Of a stretch of 64,000 nucleotides of DNA, positions 23,440 to 33,960 are shown piece by piece (within the stretch, counting starts at the first letter, position 1; each line of letters begins with the position of its first letter). Made by a program: the position numbers and the translations under genes. This DNA is from Cytospora piceicola. Taxonomy: Eukaryota > Ascomycota > Sordariomycetes > Diaporthales > Cytosporaceae. Below the pieces are notes generated by a model. That model had not been told where the DNA came from and made no database searches. It was given only the letters and a program-made list of their open reading frames with translations. The DNA lies in contig JALQBC010000011.1 in NCBI GenBank assembly GCA_023375675.1, positions 248,001 to 312,000 of the forward strand. Direction: 5' to 3'.

Positions 23440-24045
23440 TGTTCCGTAGCGGACCGACTGTGAGTGTCTGCGGCGGACCGACCGTGAGAGGTATCGTAGC
23501 TATACGTTACGTGTTCTGTAGCGGACCGACTATAAGAGGTATTATAGCTATATGTTATATTTTCCGTATTCCGTAGCGGACCGACTGTGAGAGGTATCGT
23601 GGCTATCGTAAATCTTCCGGGGCGGACCGGCCGTAAGAGGCATCGTAGCCTGGTATCGCCTTTCCTACCCGGCGTGGCCTAAGCCGACCGTGAGAGGCAT
23701 TATAGCCATACGTTACGTGTTCCGTAGCGGACCGACCGTGAAGGCATCGTAGCTATTATAGATCTTCCGTAGCGGACCGACCGTGAAGGTATCGTAGTTA
23801 TACGTCATGTGTTCCGTAGCGGACCGACTGTGAAGGCATCGTAGCTATCGTAGATCTTCCGTAGCGGACCGACCGTAAAGGTATCGTAGCTATCGTAGAT
23901 CTTCCGTAGCGGACCGACCGTAAAAGGTATTGTGGCCTCCCGTATCGCCTTTCCTACTCGGTATAGCTTAAGCCGACCGTAGGGGACCGGCCGTAAGAGG
24001 CATCGTATATAGATCTTCCGGGGCGGACCGACCGTAAGATGCACT
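23440..24045. repeat. GC-rich tandem repeat (about 47-bp unit) outside the RIP pattern
   Basis: About 13 copies of a unit centred on CCGTAGCGGACCGACCGTGA, followed by RGGYATCGTAGCTAT and a variable TACGTTACGTGTT or AGATCTT spacer. Unlike everything to the left it keeps TG dinucleotides in many copies, with only scattered TG-to-TA changes. It forms the boundary between the RIP block and gene-bearing DNA. An apparent minus-strand frame here simply translates the repeat. Confidence 0.85.
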
Positions 24046-24184
24046 AGAAACACCACCTACACGGCCACGGTCAGATGAACAGAGGACTATTGGCTAGGGC
24101 TCGAGGGCGACATGGAGACAGATGGCTACGATCAGACTCGAAGGCTGGCCTCGAGGGTCGGAGTAAACCTCACGATGTATGTAT

Positions 24185-24410
24185 CACACTCGAAAATGCA
24201 CTCTAGAAACTGTCTTAAACTCGAAAATGCACTCCAAAAACATGTATTATACTCGACATGCACTCTAAAAACATGTATCATACTCGAAAATACACTCTAG
24301 AAACTGTCTTAAACTCGAAAATGCACTTTAAAAACATGTATCATACTCGACATACACTCCAAAAACATGTATCATACTCGAAAATGCACTCCAAAAACAT
24401 GTATCAGACA
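24185..24410. repeat. ACTCGAAAATGCACT minisatellite, about 7 copies
   Basis: A unit of about 30 bases, ACTCGAAAATGCACTC then YARAAACATGTATCAT or TAGAAACTGTCTTAA, repeats about seven times. It ends directly at the acyl-CoA dehydrogenase remnant, so its expansion or insertion coincides with loss of the 5' part of that gene. Confidence 0.85.
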
Positions 24411-24806
24411 GTGTCTCAGGAGTCAAGACCTGCCGAAAATGGAGAAAATTTACTCTCGCTTGACAGGGACATAGCACGGCAGATCGAAGCGAGCTACAAC
24501 TGGCTCGAGAACCTGATCTTCCAGTGCGAGAAGATGGGCGAGACGGAGGCGATGCTCCGCCTCGGCGGGCCCATCGCCGGCCTCAAGGCCCAGGCCACTG
24601 TGACTTTTGAGTTCTGCGCGCGGGAGGCAAGCCAGATCTTTGGCGGGCTGTCCTACTCGAGGGGCGGGCAGGGCGGCAAGGTGGAGCGTCTGTATAGGGA
24701 TGTCAGGGCTTATGCTATCCCCGGCGGGAGTGAGGAGATCATGCTAGACCTGAGTATGAGGCAGAGCATGAGGGTGGCGAAGATGATGGGTGGCATGAAG
24801 CTGTAG
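24411..24806 (+). pseudogene. C-terminal fragment of an acyl-CoA dehydrogenase
   Basis: The last about 125 codons read as the C-terminal helical domain of an acyl-CoA dehydrogenase: an RQIEASYNWLENLIFQ helix, a GPIAGLKAQATVTFEF segment, then the family signature ARE..QIFGG..YSRGGQGGKVERLYRD and IPGGSEEIMLDL, which in the family lines the FAD/substrate site. The catalytic-base helix and the whole N-terminal and beta-barrel domains (about 300 residues) are missing. In their place is the 30-bp minisatellite, in whose frame an artificial start exists. The stop at 24,804-24,806 looks native. A truncated, presumably non-functional gene; beta-oxidation-type activity of the parent is inferred from the family. 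Confidence 0.8.
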
Positions 24807-25808
24807 GTGACCTGGGATCGGTGTCCTGGAGACATGTGGAGCATATGTGTATACCTAAGTAGCAAGTTTTCTGTTTATACCATTGGATAAAGAAGCGGTA
24901 CCGAGGCATTTCATTGTCGAGTCCACCGGGCTGACATGGTGTGTGGAGGCTAAGTCCCTCACCTCTTAGTCGGCTGAGCTCTCGTCATCAAATCGCGAAA
25001 AAGCCCATGACATGGTGACGGAGCCAGTGGATAATTGTCACCTGTCTCGTTGACACAGATTCTGAGTGAAGTTCATCACCGAGAGTTCCAACTGCCGCGA
25101 CGAGTCTATGTCGCTGCTGTGATGACTTGCGGCTCTTTGGTTCTTGGTGTGCCAGAGTCGGCAATACTACTCTAGGGTAGCCTCGCGGCGAGATTCTGAA
25201 TCCACCGGAAAGGTGGCTTGGACTTTTTAGGTGGTGATTACGGTATGCAGCACACACAACAGCAGTTGGTGGCGGGAAGAGGTGCTGACAAGTGCGGCAC
25301 TCCCTGTATTGCATTGCCCACTCTCTTGCTGTTCCGGAAACTCCTTCCCCTTCTATATATAGTGTCACTGATCAGCGTTTGATATTCACACCCATATTTA
25401 GAACGCATAGTAACAAGCTGCGTTTCAAGAGTGGTTCCCGCGAGGCTCCTACAGCACAGTGGAATCCCTGTCGTCTGGATGATTCCTCCATGCGCACCCT
25501 GGCTTTGGTGTATTCCTTGCGTCTTACTGCACATTCCTTTCAGCCACTTCGGAGATTCGCAGGCCAGTTCCGGAAGCCCTCATGGTTGGGATAAATACCG
25601 TCCGTCCCCACCGTAAGCCCTGGGGCTGCCCTCGGCGTCCACATCCCTGTGAAGTGACTACCACTCATCTTGCACTTCGAAGCCCAGCGCCGTCAAAACT
25701 CGGCCTTTAGCGACGACTCGACGACGACTCTGTTCGTGGCTTTTTGATCTGCTTCGTATCACCAACACACAAAGTCGTCTAGCACCACATAATCAAGTTA
25801 CTCGGACC
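24807..25808. other. Intergenic, no gene recognised
   Basis: About 1 kb of normal-composition sequence. Several frames of 60-126 codons overlap on both strands, but none has domain-like composition or good splice context. I see no RNA gene. Confidence 0.5.
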
Positions 25809-26084
25809 ATGGAGAAGTCACCGATGCCCACGGTGCCCGCAACGGGCTATATCCCTCAACGACCATGCTCGGTCACGCCCGAGAACGAGGCGCCACTGTG
25901 CAGCCATCCCACGGAGCAGTACGCTCGACAGAATCCTTCCGTGACCTCGCAAGAGTCGCCTGACGAGGACACGGTCAACACCCGGGGCGGTAGAAGGGGC
26001 GATAGAGCGGCCTGCTTCGACAACTGGTTGTCAGCTACCTGTGCAGCCTGTTGCGTAATTGGTTGTGCTGAGGCATGCTGCTGA
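25809..26084 (+). CDS. Small protein with Cys-rich C-terminal tail (CYSTM-like)
   Basis: A 91-residue single-exon frame. The start has a good context (ACCATGG). Residues 1-60 are Pro/Ser/Thr-rich and probably disordered. A basic stretch (RGGRRGDR) is followed by CFDNWLSATCAACCVIGCAEACC at the very end, with seven cysteines within 23 residues. This layout, a disordered N-terminus then a short Cys-rich amphipathic or membrane-associated tail, matches fungal CYSTM-type stress proteins. Role at the plasma membrane is family-based inference. The alternative is a chance frame, but a Cys-rich terminus ending exactly at the stop argues against it. Confidence 0.65.
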   Translation: MEKSPMPTVPATGYIPQRPCSVTPENEAPLCSHPTEQYARQNPSVTSQESPDEDTVNTRGGRRGDRAACFDNWLSATCAACCVIGCAEACC

Positions 26085-26832
26085 GCTGGATCGGGGTTTT
26101 GCTGGCGTATAGGGGATGTACGGTTATGCTGTTGTAGCTTGTTGGATTTGCCTGGGTTGGGAAGGGTCAACGTGAAGGTCGCCTGCTGTGGACATCTGGA
26201 GTTGATGGGCGTCATGATCATTGGGCACGGTTCTTTGGTCTTTGGCGCGGAGAACAAAATGAATTTTGGGGAAACAGATTGCATTGGGTCGATAGATATT
26301 CTCAGCATGTAAAGCGAGGCTCCAGCATGGGCTTAATGAGGATTGATTTGGCGACTTAATTAAGTCGTACCTGCAAAACTCCAGGTGCCACAGCACAAAA
26401 TCCCACAGTGATCATGTATCGCCGCCATCGATGACTCCCACAAGATGGGAGCCGCTCTTCCGTCGTCTAAGGTAGCCCTAAAATACCATACACCCTCATA
26501 CGGCTCAAAAGCCATGAATAGGGCGTATAGTGCTATACAGTAATTATTGCTCCCCGAAGGTTTGTCCAGTGCTCGAGATAAGACGGTATGTTGTGTCGGA
26601 AAGTTGCCGGAGTGGGGTTGCCCTCTGCACATGAGATGCGATCGACGTGACATCAACCTGCACGGGCGAAGATCGGGTCCGTACAGCAATGTACCTCTGG
26701 ACTGAAGCTCGCCGGCAAATCTGCCATTAATCAAGGATCCTGATTATCTGACTTCAGAACATATGTCCTTTAAGGTCACGCAAACCGAGCCCCAACGCTT
26801 CGAAGCACCACCGCCAAACCCAATTAGACAAG
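26085..26832. other. Intergenic, no gene recognised
   Basis: About 750 bases between the Cys-rich small protein and the YcsF gene. Minus-strand frames here (up to 124 codons) have no recognisable composition. It presumably holds the promoter of the YcsF gene. Confidence 0.5.
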
Positions 26833-27688
26833 ATGGCTGCTGCAGTTCCTACAAAGCGCAAGGCCTTCATCAACGCCGACCTTGGGGAGGGATATGGAAA
26901 CTTCAAATGTGGACCGGATGAAGAGCTCATCCCCATGATAGACTATGCAAATGTTGCATGTGGCTTCCACGCAGGGTCAGTCAGGTTCCGGCAACCTCTC
27001 TCCTGTGTCGGACCGGACTGACAATATCCCGCACAGCGACCCCCTCAAGATGCAAGAGTCCATTCGTGTCTGTAAGCAATACAACATCAAAGTTGGCGCC
27101 CACCCCGGTCTCCCTGACATTCTTGGGTTCGGACGCCGGGAGATGAAGCTGGACCCTGAGGAGCATACCGCGAATGTCATCTACCAAATTGGCGCGCTGA
27201 AGGGCTTTCTCGACGCCGAGGGTGTCGAGCTGAACCACGTGAAGCCTCACGGCATCCTCTATGGGATGATGTGCCGCGACATCGAGGTCTGTCGTGCAGT
27301 CATGGCGGGGATCGCCAAGTTCAAACGCCCGGGAGGGGAGCCGATGAAGGTGTTCGGCATCGCTGGGACGTTCCAAGAACAGGTGGCAAAGGAGCTCGGG
27401 CTGGACTTCGTCGCTGAGTTGTACGGCGATGTCAAGTACCGCGCGGACGCAACACTGGTGATCGACCGCAAGAAGAAGCCTTGGGATGTCGAGGAAGTGA
27501 AGAGGCATGTGAGACAGCAGATCGAGGACTCCGCCGTTACGGCCGTCACAGGAGAGGTAGTCACGCTGCCGACTGGGGATTATCCCATCTCTGTGTGCTG
27601 TCACTCGGACTCGCCCGGTTGTGTTGAGATTGTTACGGCTGTGAGACAGGTGGTGGACGAGTATAACAAGACAAATGGATTCCAGTGA
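26833..27688 (+). CDS. LamB/YcsF family protein (5-oxoprolinase subunit A-like)
   Basis: Two exons, 26,833-26,975 and 27,037-27,688, with a 61-nt intron (GTCAGT donor, GGACTGAC branch, CACAG acceptor), give 264 residues, the usual length of the family. The start has context AAGATGG. Family signatures are continuous across the splice: [29 protein letters not shown] (the Gly codon is split by the intron), [30 protein letters not shown] and a C-terminal [10 protein letters not shown]. In bacteria this protein is PxpA, which works with PxpB/PxpC (AHS1/AHS2) in ATP-dependent 5-oxoproline cleavage. The next gene downstream, same strand, carries AHS2 and AHS1 domains fused to a biotin carboxylase, so the two probably act together. 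Substrate is not established. Confidence 0.9.
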
Positions 27689-28544
27689 TGTACTTATCAA
27701 CGTATTTTTCACATTTCGAAGTCATCGGATCAAGGAACCCCCGCTGCCATTATCGAATGTTCATATTCGACGAGACCTATATCTACGAAACAAACTGGAA
27801 TATCCGTGTGTACACAAGGCCGTGGGATAGTAAGATTTATTTCACATGATCCGTAGACTTCGACATTTTCAAAATCAGATCGACCTCGGGACCGCTCGAG
27901 GTGGTCCAATGTCCCTTACTGACAATCCCCACACGAATATATCTCCCATGTTCGAAAACACCATGCAGCCAATTCTAATCCTGACTCTAAACTGCCCCAG
28001 GGTGCTCAAGCTCTTGAACTGCGTGGGAAAACGTCGCTATAAAAGGGGGTATCCTCAGGAGTACCACCACGGGGCAACTTGATTATGGCTCGAAAGCGCA
28101 GAACTTGTTTCATCTTGTAACTATCACAACGTCCAGTTCCCATATAAGATTCCAGGTGTACGCATCCACATGGCATCAGAGACTTAGAAGTACCTATGTA
28201 GTGCCTATCATGACCTGTCACAGGCAATACATGTGGGGACCTCGCCCGGCATCCGGGCCGGTCATATCACCCATTCCCCGCTCCAGCCCATCGGCAGTGA
28301 ATACTTCCATGTACGTTATTAATGGAGTACATGAAAGCCTTATCAGAATGGATGATCATCTGCGGGTTTGCGTACGCGTGGACATATTCCAAGTTGTTGG
28401 AACCTGGGGCTCCATGGTATCGTGATAACCAGCCAGCTTCTGCGCATATCGACATCGATCCCAGTTGTCTAATCAATACCTGGAGGACTCGTTGTTTTGA
28501 TATCTATTCATGAATGCCCAGTGAATACTGCGAGAAAAGCACTA
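27689..28544. other. Intergenic between YcsF and carboxylase genes
   Basis: About 855 bases with only weak frames. A TATAAAAG sequence lies at 28,038-28,045 and a CTTATC (GATA-factor type site, reverse orientation) near 28,337. Either may belong to the carboxylase promoter, but this is not established. Confidence 0.4.
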
Positions 28545-31500
28545 ATGGAGAAGCTCAATACCCTCCTCATCGCAAATCGGGGAGAGATAGCGGTCCGTCT
28601 GATCAAGACAGCAAGGTGAGCAACATCTCATGCTATTTTAATAAGCCTCGTCAAAGCTCATGTATCTTTATCAGACAGCTTGGAATACGCACCGTAGCTA
28701 TCTATACAGAGCCAGACTCTGCCTCGCAACATGTAGCTCATGCGGATGAGTCTCACCTTCTCTCTGGCGATGCAAGCCGAGCCTATCTGGATGGCGACCA
28801 GATCATCAGCATCGCAAAATCTACAGGAGCTCGGGCCATCATTCCAGGATACGGCTTCCTCTCCGAAAATGCAGAGTTCGCACGGTCTGTTTCAGGGGCA
28901 GGAATGGTCTTCGCTGGTCCAAGCCCTGACAGCATTGAGCAGTTTGGCCTGAAGCATACGGCTCGGGATTTGGCTATAAAAGCCGGGGTCCCTGTTGTTC
29001 CTGGCACTCCGGGGTTGCTATCCAGCGTTGAGGACGCTTCCAAAGCCGCGGCGGATCTGGGCTATCCGGTGATGTTGAAAAGTACGGCTGGTGGCGGCGG
29101 TATGGGACTGCAGACGTGTAGCGATGAGAACGAGCTACAGAAAGGCTTTGATACGGTGCAGTCCAGGGGCGAGACACTATTCAAAAACGCAGGCGTGTTC
29201 CTGGAGAAGTACTACCCTGCGGCCCACCACATCGAGGTCCAGGTATTTGGCAATGGTCAGGGCCAGGTTGCAACCCTAGGAGAGAGGGAGTGCAGTATCC
29301 AGAGACGTCACCAGAAGGTAATCGAGGAATGTCCCAGCCCCTTTGTTGTGCAGAAACCCGACTTGAGGCAGAAGCTGTGTGCTGCTGCCAAATCCCTGGC
29401 AGAATCTGTTCATTATGCCAGTGCGGGAACATTGGAATTTCTCGTGGATGACCAGACAGGCGACTTCTTCTTCCTCGAAATGAACACTCGCTTGCAAGTG
29501 GAACATGGCGTCACAGAGATGGTATACGGGGTCGACCTTGTGGAGTTGATGCTCCGTCAGGCGGACGCTCAACTCGCTGGGAAAAGAGGACTCACAGCCA
29601 GTGATTTGGAAGACCTTGCGCTCAACTGCAAAGAGCCGAAAGGCCATTCCATTGAGGTCAGAGTATATGCCGAGAATCCTGTCAAGGGCTTTGCACCTTG
29701 TCCTGGACTGCTTCAGAAGGTGGAATGGCATGAGCTTCCCGGGACACGAATCGACACTTGGGTACGCGCTGGGATTACAGTCAGTTCCAACTACGGTGAG
29801 TGAATCCCCACGATACTTAGGTGTATGGAGATATGTACTGATAGTACAAATCCAGATCCATTGCTGGCGAAGGTGCTCCATCATGCGCCGGACAGGTCGC
29901 AAGCAATCAAGCAACTCTCTGATGTCCTGTCACACTCGGCAATTTGTGGTCCACCAACGAATTTGGACTTCCTTTTGGCAATATTGCAGTCTTCCAAATT
30001 CCAAGAGGGAGACACTGTAACCCAGTTTCTATCTACGTTCGAGTTTCGCCCGCCAGTTATCGATGTTCTATCTGGAGGCTCATACACTCTGGTAGAGGAC
30101 TTCCCCGGCCGTCCCACCATAGGAAAAGGCTTCGGCCACGGCGGGCCAATGGATCCAATTGCATTCCAACTGGCCAACGCTCTGGTTGGAAACGCCTTGG
30201 GCAAGGAAGGCCTCGAAATAACTTTGACTGGGCCAGACTTGGCGTTCTTTGGAGACGCAGTCGTGGCCATCACCGGAGCGGCAATATCAGCTACAATCGA
30301 CGGAAAAGTAATGCCAATGTGGCAGAAAGTAAGGGTCTTTGCAGGACAACGACTCACTATAGGGAAGACCCTCTCCAATTCGGGCTGTAGAGCCTACTTA
30401 GCAGTTTATGGCGGGTTTTCGAACATTGCTGAGTGGTTTGGCTCCAAGGCCACTGTGCCAATGACACTGGTTGGGGGCTATCAAGGAAGACCACTGCGAA
30501 CAGGAGATCTTCTGCGTATCACTGATACCATACCGCCTGAGTTAGATGATTCCCAGCCTCTGTCAGTTCCTGAAGCCCTCCTGCCGAATTATACCGAAGA
30601 ATGGAACATTCAGGTCATGCATGGACCATATTGTGAGGGTTATCTGGCGCCCGAGGACATCGAGCTCTGGTACACAACGACCTGGGAAGTCTCGCACAAT
30701 TCAGCGCGAGGGGGTATACGGCTGGTCGGCCCTCGTCCCAAATGGGCCAGAGCAGATGGCGGAGACGGTGGCTCTCATCCAAGCAACGTCATCGAGTACG
30801 GATACCCTATGGGAGGCGTCAACTTCACTGGCGACGAACCTGTCATCTTCGCCAACGACTGTCCCGACTTCGGCGGCTTTGTGGTTCCATTTACCATCGT
30901 GAAGGCAGATTACTGGAAAATGGGCCAGCTACGTGCCGGCAACAAAGTCAAGTTCCACCCCGTGTCACTGGAGAGTGCCCTTGAGCGCCGTCGGCAGAGC
31001 GATTCATTTGTCCAAAGCATCGTAAATGGACTTTCATCCGGTAGTTTTGATGAAGCACAGGGACTTGTTGACTTCATTCCTACAACCTCGTCCGTGTCAC
31101 AGCCCGCAATCATCAAGTTGCTCGAGGAGACTACGAGCCGACCAAAGGTCACATACTGCCAAGGTGGCGAGGATTACTTGTTGGTCGACTATGGGGATGC
31201 AAGTTTCGATATCAACCACAAGTGCCGCACAACAGCGCTCAAGCAAAAGCTCGAAACCAGCACTGGCCCGATCCGCTTCTCTGCGACAGGTGAAGGCATC
31301 TACAACACCGTCTGCATCGGCAACTCAATGATGATCTACTACAATGGCCTCGTCATTCCCCAATCACAGCTCCTCGACTATCTAGTCTCACTAGAGGACG
31401 ATCTCGGGGACTTGAGGATTATCATGATGCCCAACCGAACATTTGTGCTGCCAGTGACGTTCACACATCAGCGACTCAGGGAGTGCATCGAGCGGTATAC

Positions 31501-32462
31501 GGCAAATCAGCGACCAACTGCTAGCTACCTGCCAGATACCTTCAAGTTTGTCGCGGATAATAATGGAATTACCGTTGAGGAGTATCGCAAGGTGTGGCTG
31601 ACAGCCGAATTTGTCTGTGTTGGTGTCGGCTTCTTCATGGCACTGCCGGAATGCCTCCCCGCTGATCCTCGTCAGAGGCTTAATGCCCCAAAGATGAACC
31701 CCAGCCGAACGTTTACTCCTGAAGGCACGATATCATGGGGTGGTTCGTGTTTGGCGATCTACCCTGTTGACTCTCCCGGGGGCTATATGATGGCCGGTAT
31801 GACCATCCCTGGTGTTGACACTTTGGGATACAAAAATGGGTTCTCACAGGACAAGCCCTGGCTGTTCGAAGATATGGATGTTATCACTTTTGAGGAGGTT
31901 ACTGAGGAAGAATATGATCGACAGATGGCGCTTTTCAGGAGCGGGAGATACGATTTCAAATTCGAGCAAACGACTTTCGATATGGGGGCACACAACAAGA
32001 TGCTGCAGGAAGTAGATGAAGAAGTCAAGGCGATAAGACATAAGCAGAAGCAGCATCAAGAGAAAATGATCAAACTGGAAAAGGAGTTACTGGCCAAGTG
32101 GGATGCGGATAAGAAGGCCAGCGGAGTGCCCATGGATGCTATTCAGGCATTGCTTGACGGTAAGTCTCATCTACTTGTTGCTTCACCTGAACACGGCTGA
32201 CTTTGGGTGTAAAGATCCAAACATTGAACCTATAGAGGCCCCCGTCAATGCCAATGTGTGGAAGGTCCTCATTGAAGAGGGACAGGTGATAGAAAAGGGA
32301 CAGGCTGTAGCCATACTGGAGGCCATGAAGATGGAGATCAACGTCATGGTGGACGACCGTCTCGCAGGGTCGACGATCGAGAAGGTGCTGGTTGCGCCGA
32401 ACGACATTGTTCACAGCGGCAATCCGCTGGTACTGGTAAGAAACAAGGGAACAAACAGTTAG
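28545..32462 (+). CDS. Biotin-dependent urea-carboxylase-type fusion (BC-AHS2-AHS1-biotinyl)
   Basis: Exons 28,545-28,615, 28,675-29,795, 29,856-32,159 and 32,215-32,462 (introns of 59, 60 and 55 nt) encode 1,247 residues. Order: biotin carboxylase (residues about 5-460; IANRGEIAVR, ATP loop STAGGGGMGL, EMNTRLQVEHGVTE, then NY-DPLLAK across intron 2); AHS2/PxpC-like domain (about 480-800; GFGHGGPMDP); AHS1/PxpB-like domain (about 840-1,090; TGEGIYNT, GGSCLAIYPVDSPGGY); a charged coiled coil (about 1,095-1,150); and a biotinyl domain with EAMKME, biotin-accepting Lys about 1,204. This is the urea carboxylase layout without the amidase half of fungal Dur1,2, so released product would need another hydrolase. 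With the YcsF neighbour it could act on urea, a ureido compound, guanidine or 5-oxoproline. Cytosolic, ATP- and bicarbonate-dependent by family. Confidence 0.92.
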
Positions 32463-33336
32463 GCTGCTATATTGCCGGGCTTGTCAGATGTATTGATGTC
32501 GCTAGTGCTATATTGTGAGTATGTCTTAGGGGTAGGTATGAGAAAAACTTGTCTACCTAGGTAGGACTGAACTCTGAGTCGATAGAACTCAAAACTAAAT
32601 GCCGGTACGTAGCAAGGCAAGGACCGAAAGGCGCCCTTACATTGACCCTATTTGCTTTCCAAAAGTACATGTAGGCGTAGTCCTTCCACTCATTTTGCGC
32701 ATTTCCAATCTGACCCTTCCTGATCTGGAACAAGTGGCTTTGGAACTCACAGGCCTCTACATGGCGACCAATATTGGGATTGCTAAGAACAACGGCTTCA
32801 TTCCAAGAAGTAACCTTGTCTTCTCTAAGAGAAGCTACCGCATGTCCCTTCTGGGATATAATAACCACCTTTCGCAGCAATATTGACCATTTTGCAAGAC
32901 CTGCAGACCGAGACATTGAGGGACATAAAAATAGTTTCAGCTTTTGTACGCGTGCAGGTTACATCGATCCAATTGATCTAGACTCATGGCGCAGGGTCTG
33001 GCAGCCGCTTTCCAATAGTCCAGTTCAGCTTTGGGGGGCCGGTTCAATGTTGTGTGACACCAGGTCAATTTAAAGTTGGAGGCCAATTCGGTGCGGGCGC
33101 CGCAACACGAGCAAATATTGGCGGTTGACAGTGAGAAAGAATCGTGTGATACAAATCACCTCAATCTGGATACTTAACCATCGCAGTCCTGCTTTATCTC
33201 GTCATGTCTTTGCGTCTCTGATTCCACTCCATCTATCACCGTCACCGTCATCGTCACCGTCCAACCTTCTAGGAACTAGATCTTACTAGCATTTTCACAT
33301 ACCAAGCTCTCGAGATACCCCATAGATATCGAAACG
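32463..33336. other. Intergenic, no gene recognised
   Basis: About 870 bases. Frames of 95-119 codons on both strands have no recognisable motif. A short CACCGTCATCGTCACCGTC-like simple repeat lies near 33,238-33,262. Confidence 0.5.
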
Positions 33337-33960
33337 GTGCTTAGACTTCGTGCCAACACATTGTCAACAATGCCGTCGGTCTCCCCAGTCCCCAGCCAAT
33401 ATCTTGGATCACACGATCCCCTGAACTCTACAATGGCGAACATCGACCGAGGGTTCCACCCCAGGTCTGCAGTCCCAGCTCCGCTCCGGCTCCTTCCAAG
33501 GAGACTTGGTGAGCCCGGATATGAAGGAATCCGAGGAACGAATCTGGCAACGGCAGAAAGAACGACAACGACAACGACAACATGCTCTCTCCTTTCCAAG
33601 CTGCCAGGACAGCCAGTCTTCAGTCCTAGCGAAGGTTTCAGTTCCGAAATATCAATGCAGACTTCAAAGAACTGCAGGTGCAAGAGTCCGGCATCCACAA
33701 CCCCATCACCTCTCGCATCGCCCTTTGTATCACCAACTCCGTCACCCCTGCCATCACCTCGGTACAGTTATTTCAGCAACAACAGAGGACCATCACTGGA
33801 CTTTTCATCGTTGTTTATGAGATCAGAGACCTTACGCCATGATCTGAAAAACTGCGCCTGCCACGGGGCAAAGGCCACTCAAGTTGATGAGCCTCCTGAG
33901 ACCAACCGAAGCAGTGATTGCAGTATCATTTCGGGCTACACTTCCATCTATTCAACTTAA
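33337..33960 (+). CDS. Doubtful Ser/Pro/Thr-rich hypothetical protein
   Basis: A 207-codon open frame. The middle is low-complexity (a run of eight Thr, then SPTPSPLPSPRYSYFS), and the last 60 residues (DFSSLFMRSETLRHDLKNC-like) look more protein-like. In-frame ATGs also occur at residues 12 and 33. No domain recognised. A second long frame overlaps it at about 33.5-33.8 kb, and its 3' end overlaps the start of the carboxylesterase relic. It may be real, part of a spliced gene, or chance. Confidence 0.35.
   Translation: MLRLRANTLSTMPSVSPVPSQYLGSHDPLNSTMANIDRGFHPRSAVPAPLRLLPRRLGEPGYEGIRGTNLATAERTTTTTTTCSLLSKLPGQPVFSPSEGFSSEISMQTSKNCRCKSPASTTPSPLASPFVSPTPSPLPSPRYSYFSNNRGPSLDFSSLFMRSETLRHDLKNCACHGAKATQVDEPPETNRSSDCSIISGYTSIYST

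Noticed and set aside
23805..24056. Minus-strand frame with repeated F-T-V-G-P-L-R-K-I-Y units
   Set aside because: It is simply a translation of the 47-bp tandem repeat; no start context or conserved composition.
24112..24300. Plus-strand frame rich in Cys/Asn/Lys
   Set aside because: Runs through the 30-bp minisatellite and has no gene-like composition.
24930..25000. Possible tRNA-like segment (GAGCTCAGCCGAC, minus strand)
   Set aside because: No complete cloverleaf or acceptor pairing could be drawn.
24988..25368. 126-codon minus-strand frame with several Cys
   Set aside because: No complete zinc-finger spacing, no supporting splice sites, overlapped by equal-length frames on the other strand.
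26360..26734. 124-codon minus-strand frame
   Set aside because: Composition random and no motif; located in a probable promoter.
26981..27712. 243-codon minus-strand frame
   Set aside because: Antisense shadow of the YcsF gene.
29276..29914. 212-codon minus-strand frame
   Set aside because: Antisense to the biotin carboxylase exon; crosses an intron without splice logic.
32599..33073. Overlapping plus and minus frames after the carboxylase gene
   Set aside because: No recognisable motif and mutually exclusive; no clear start context.
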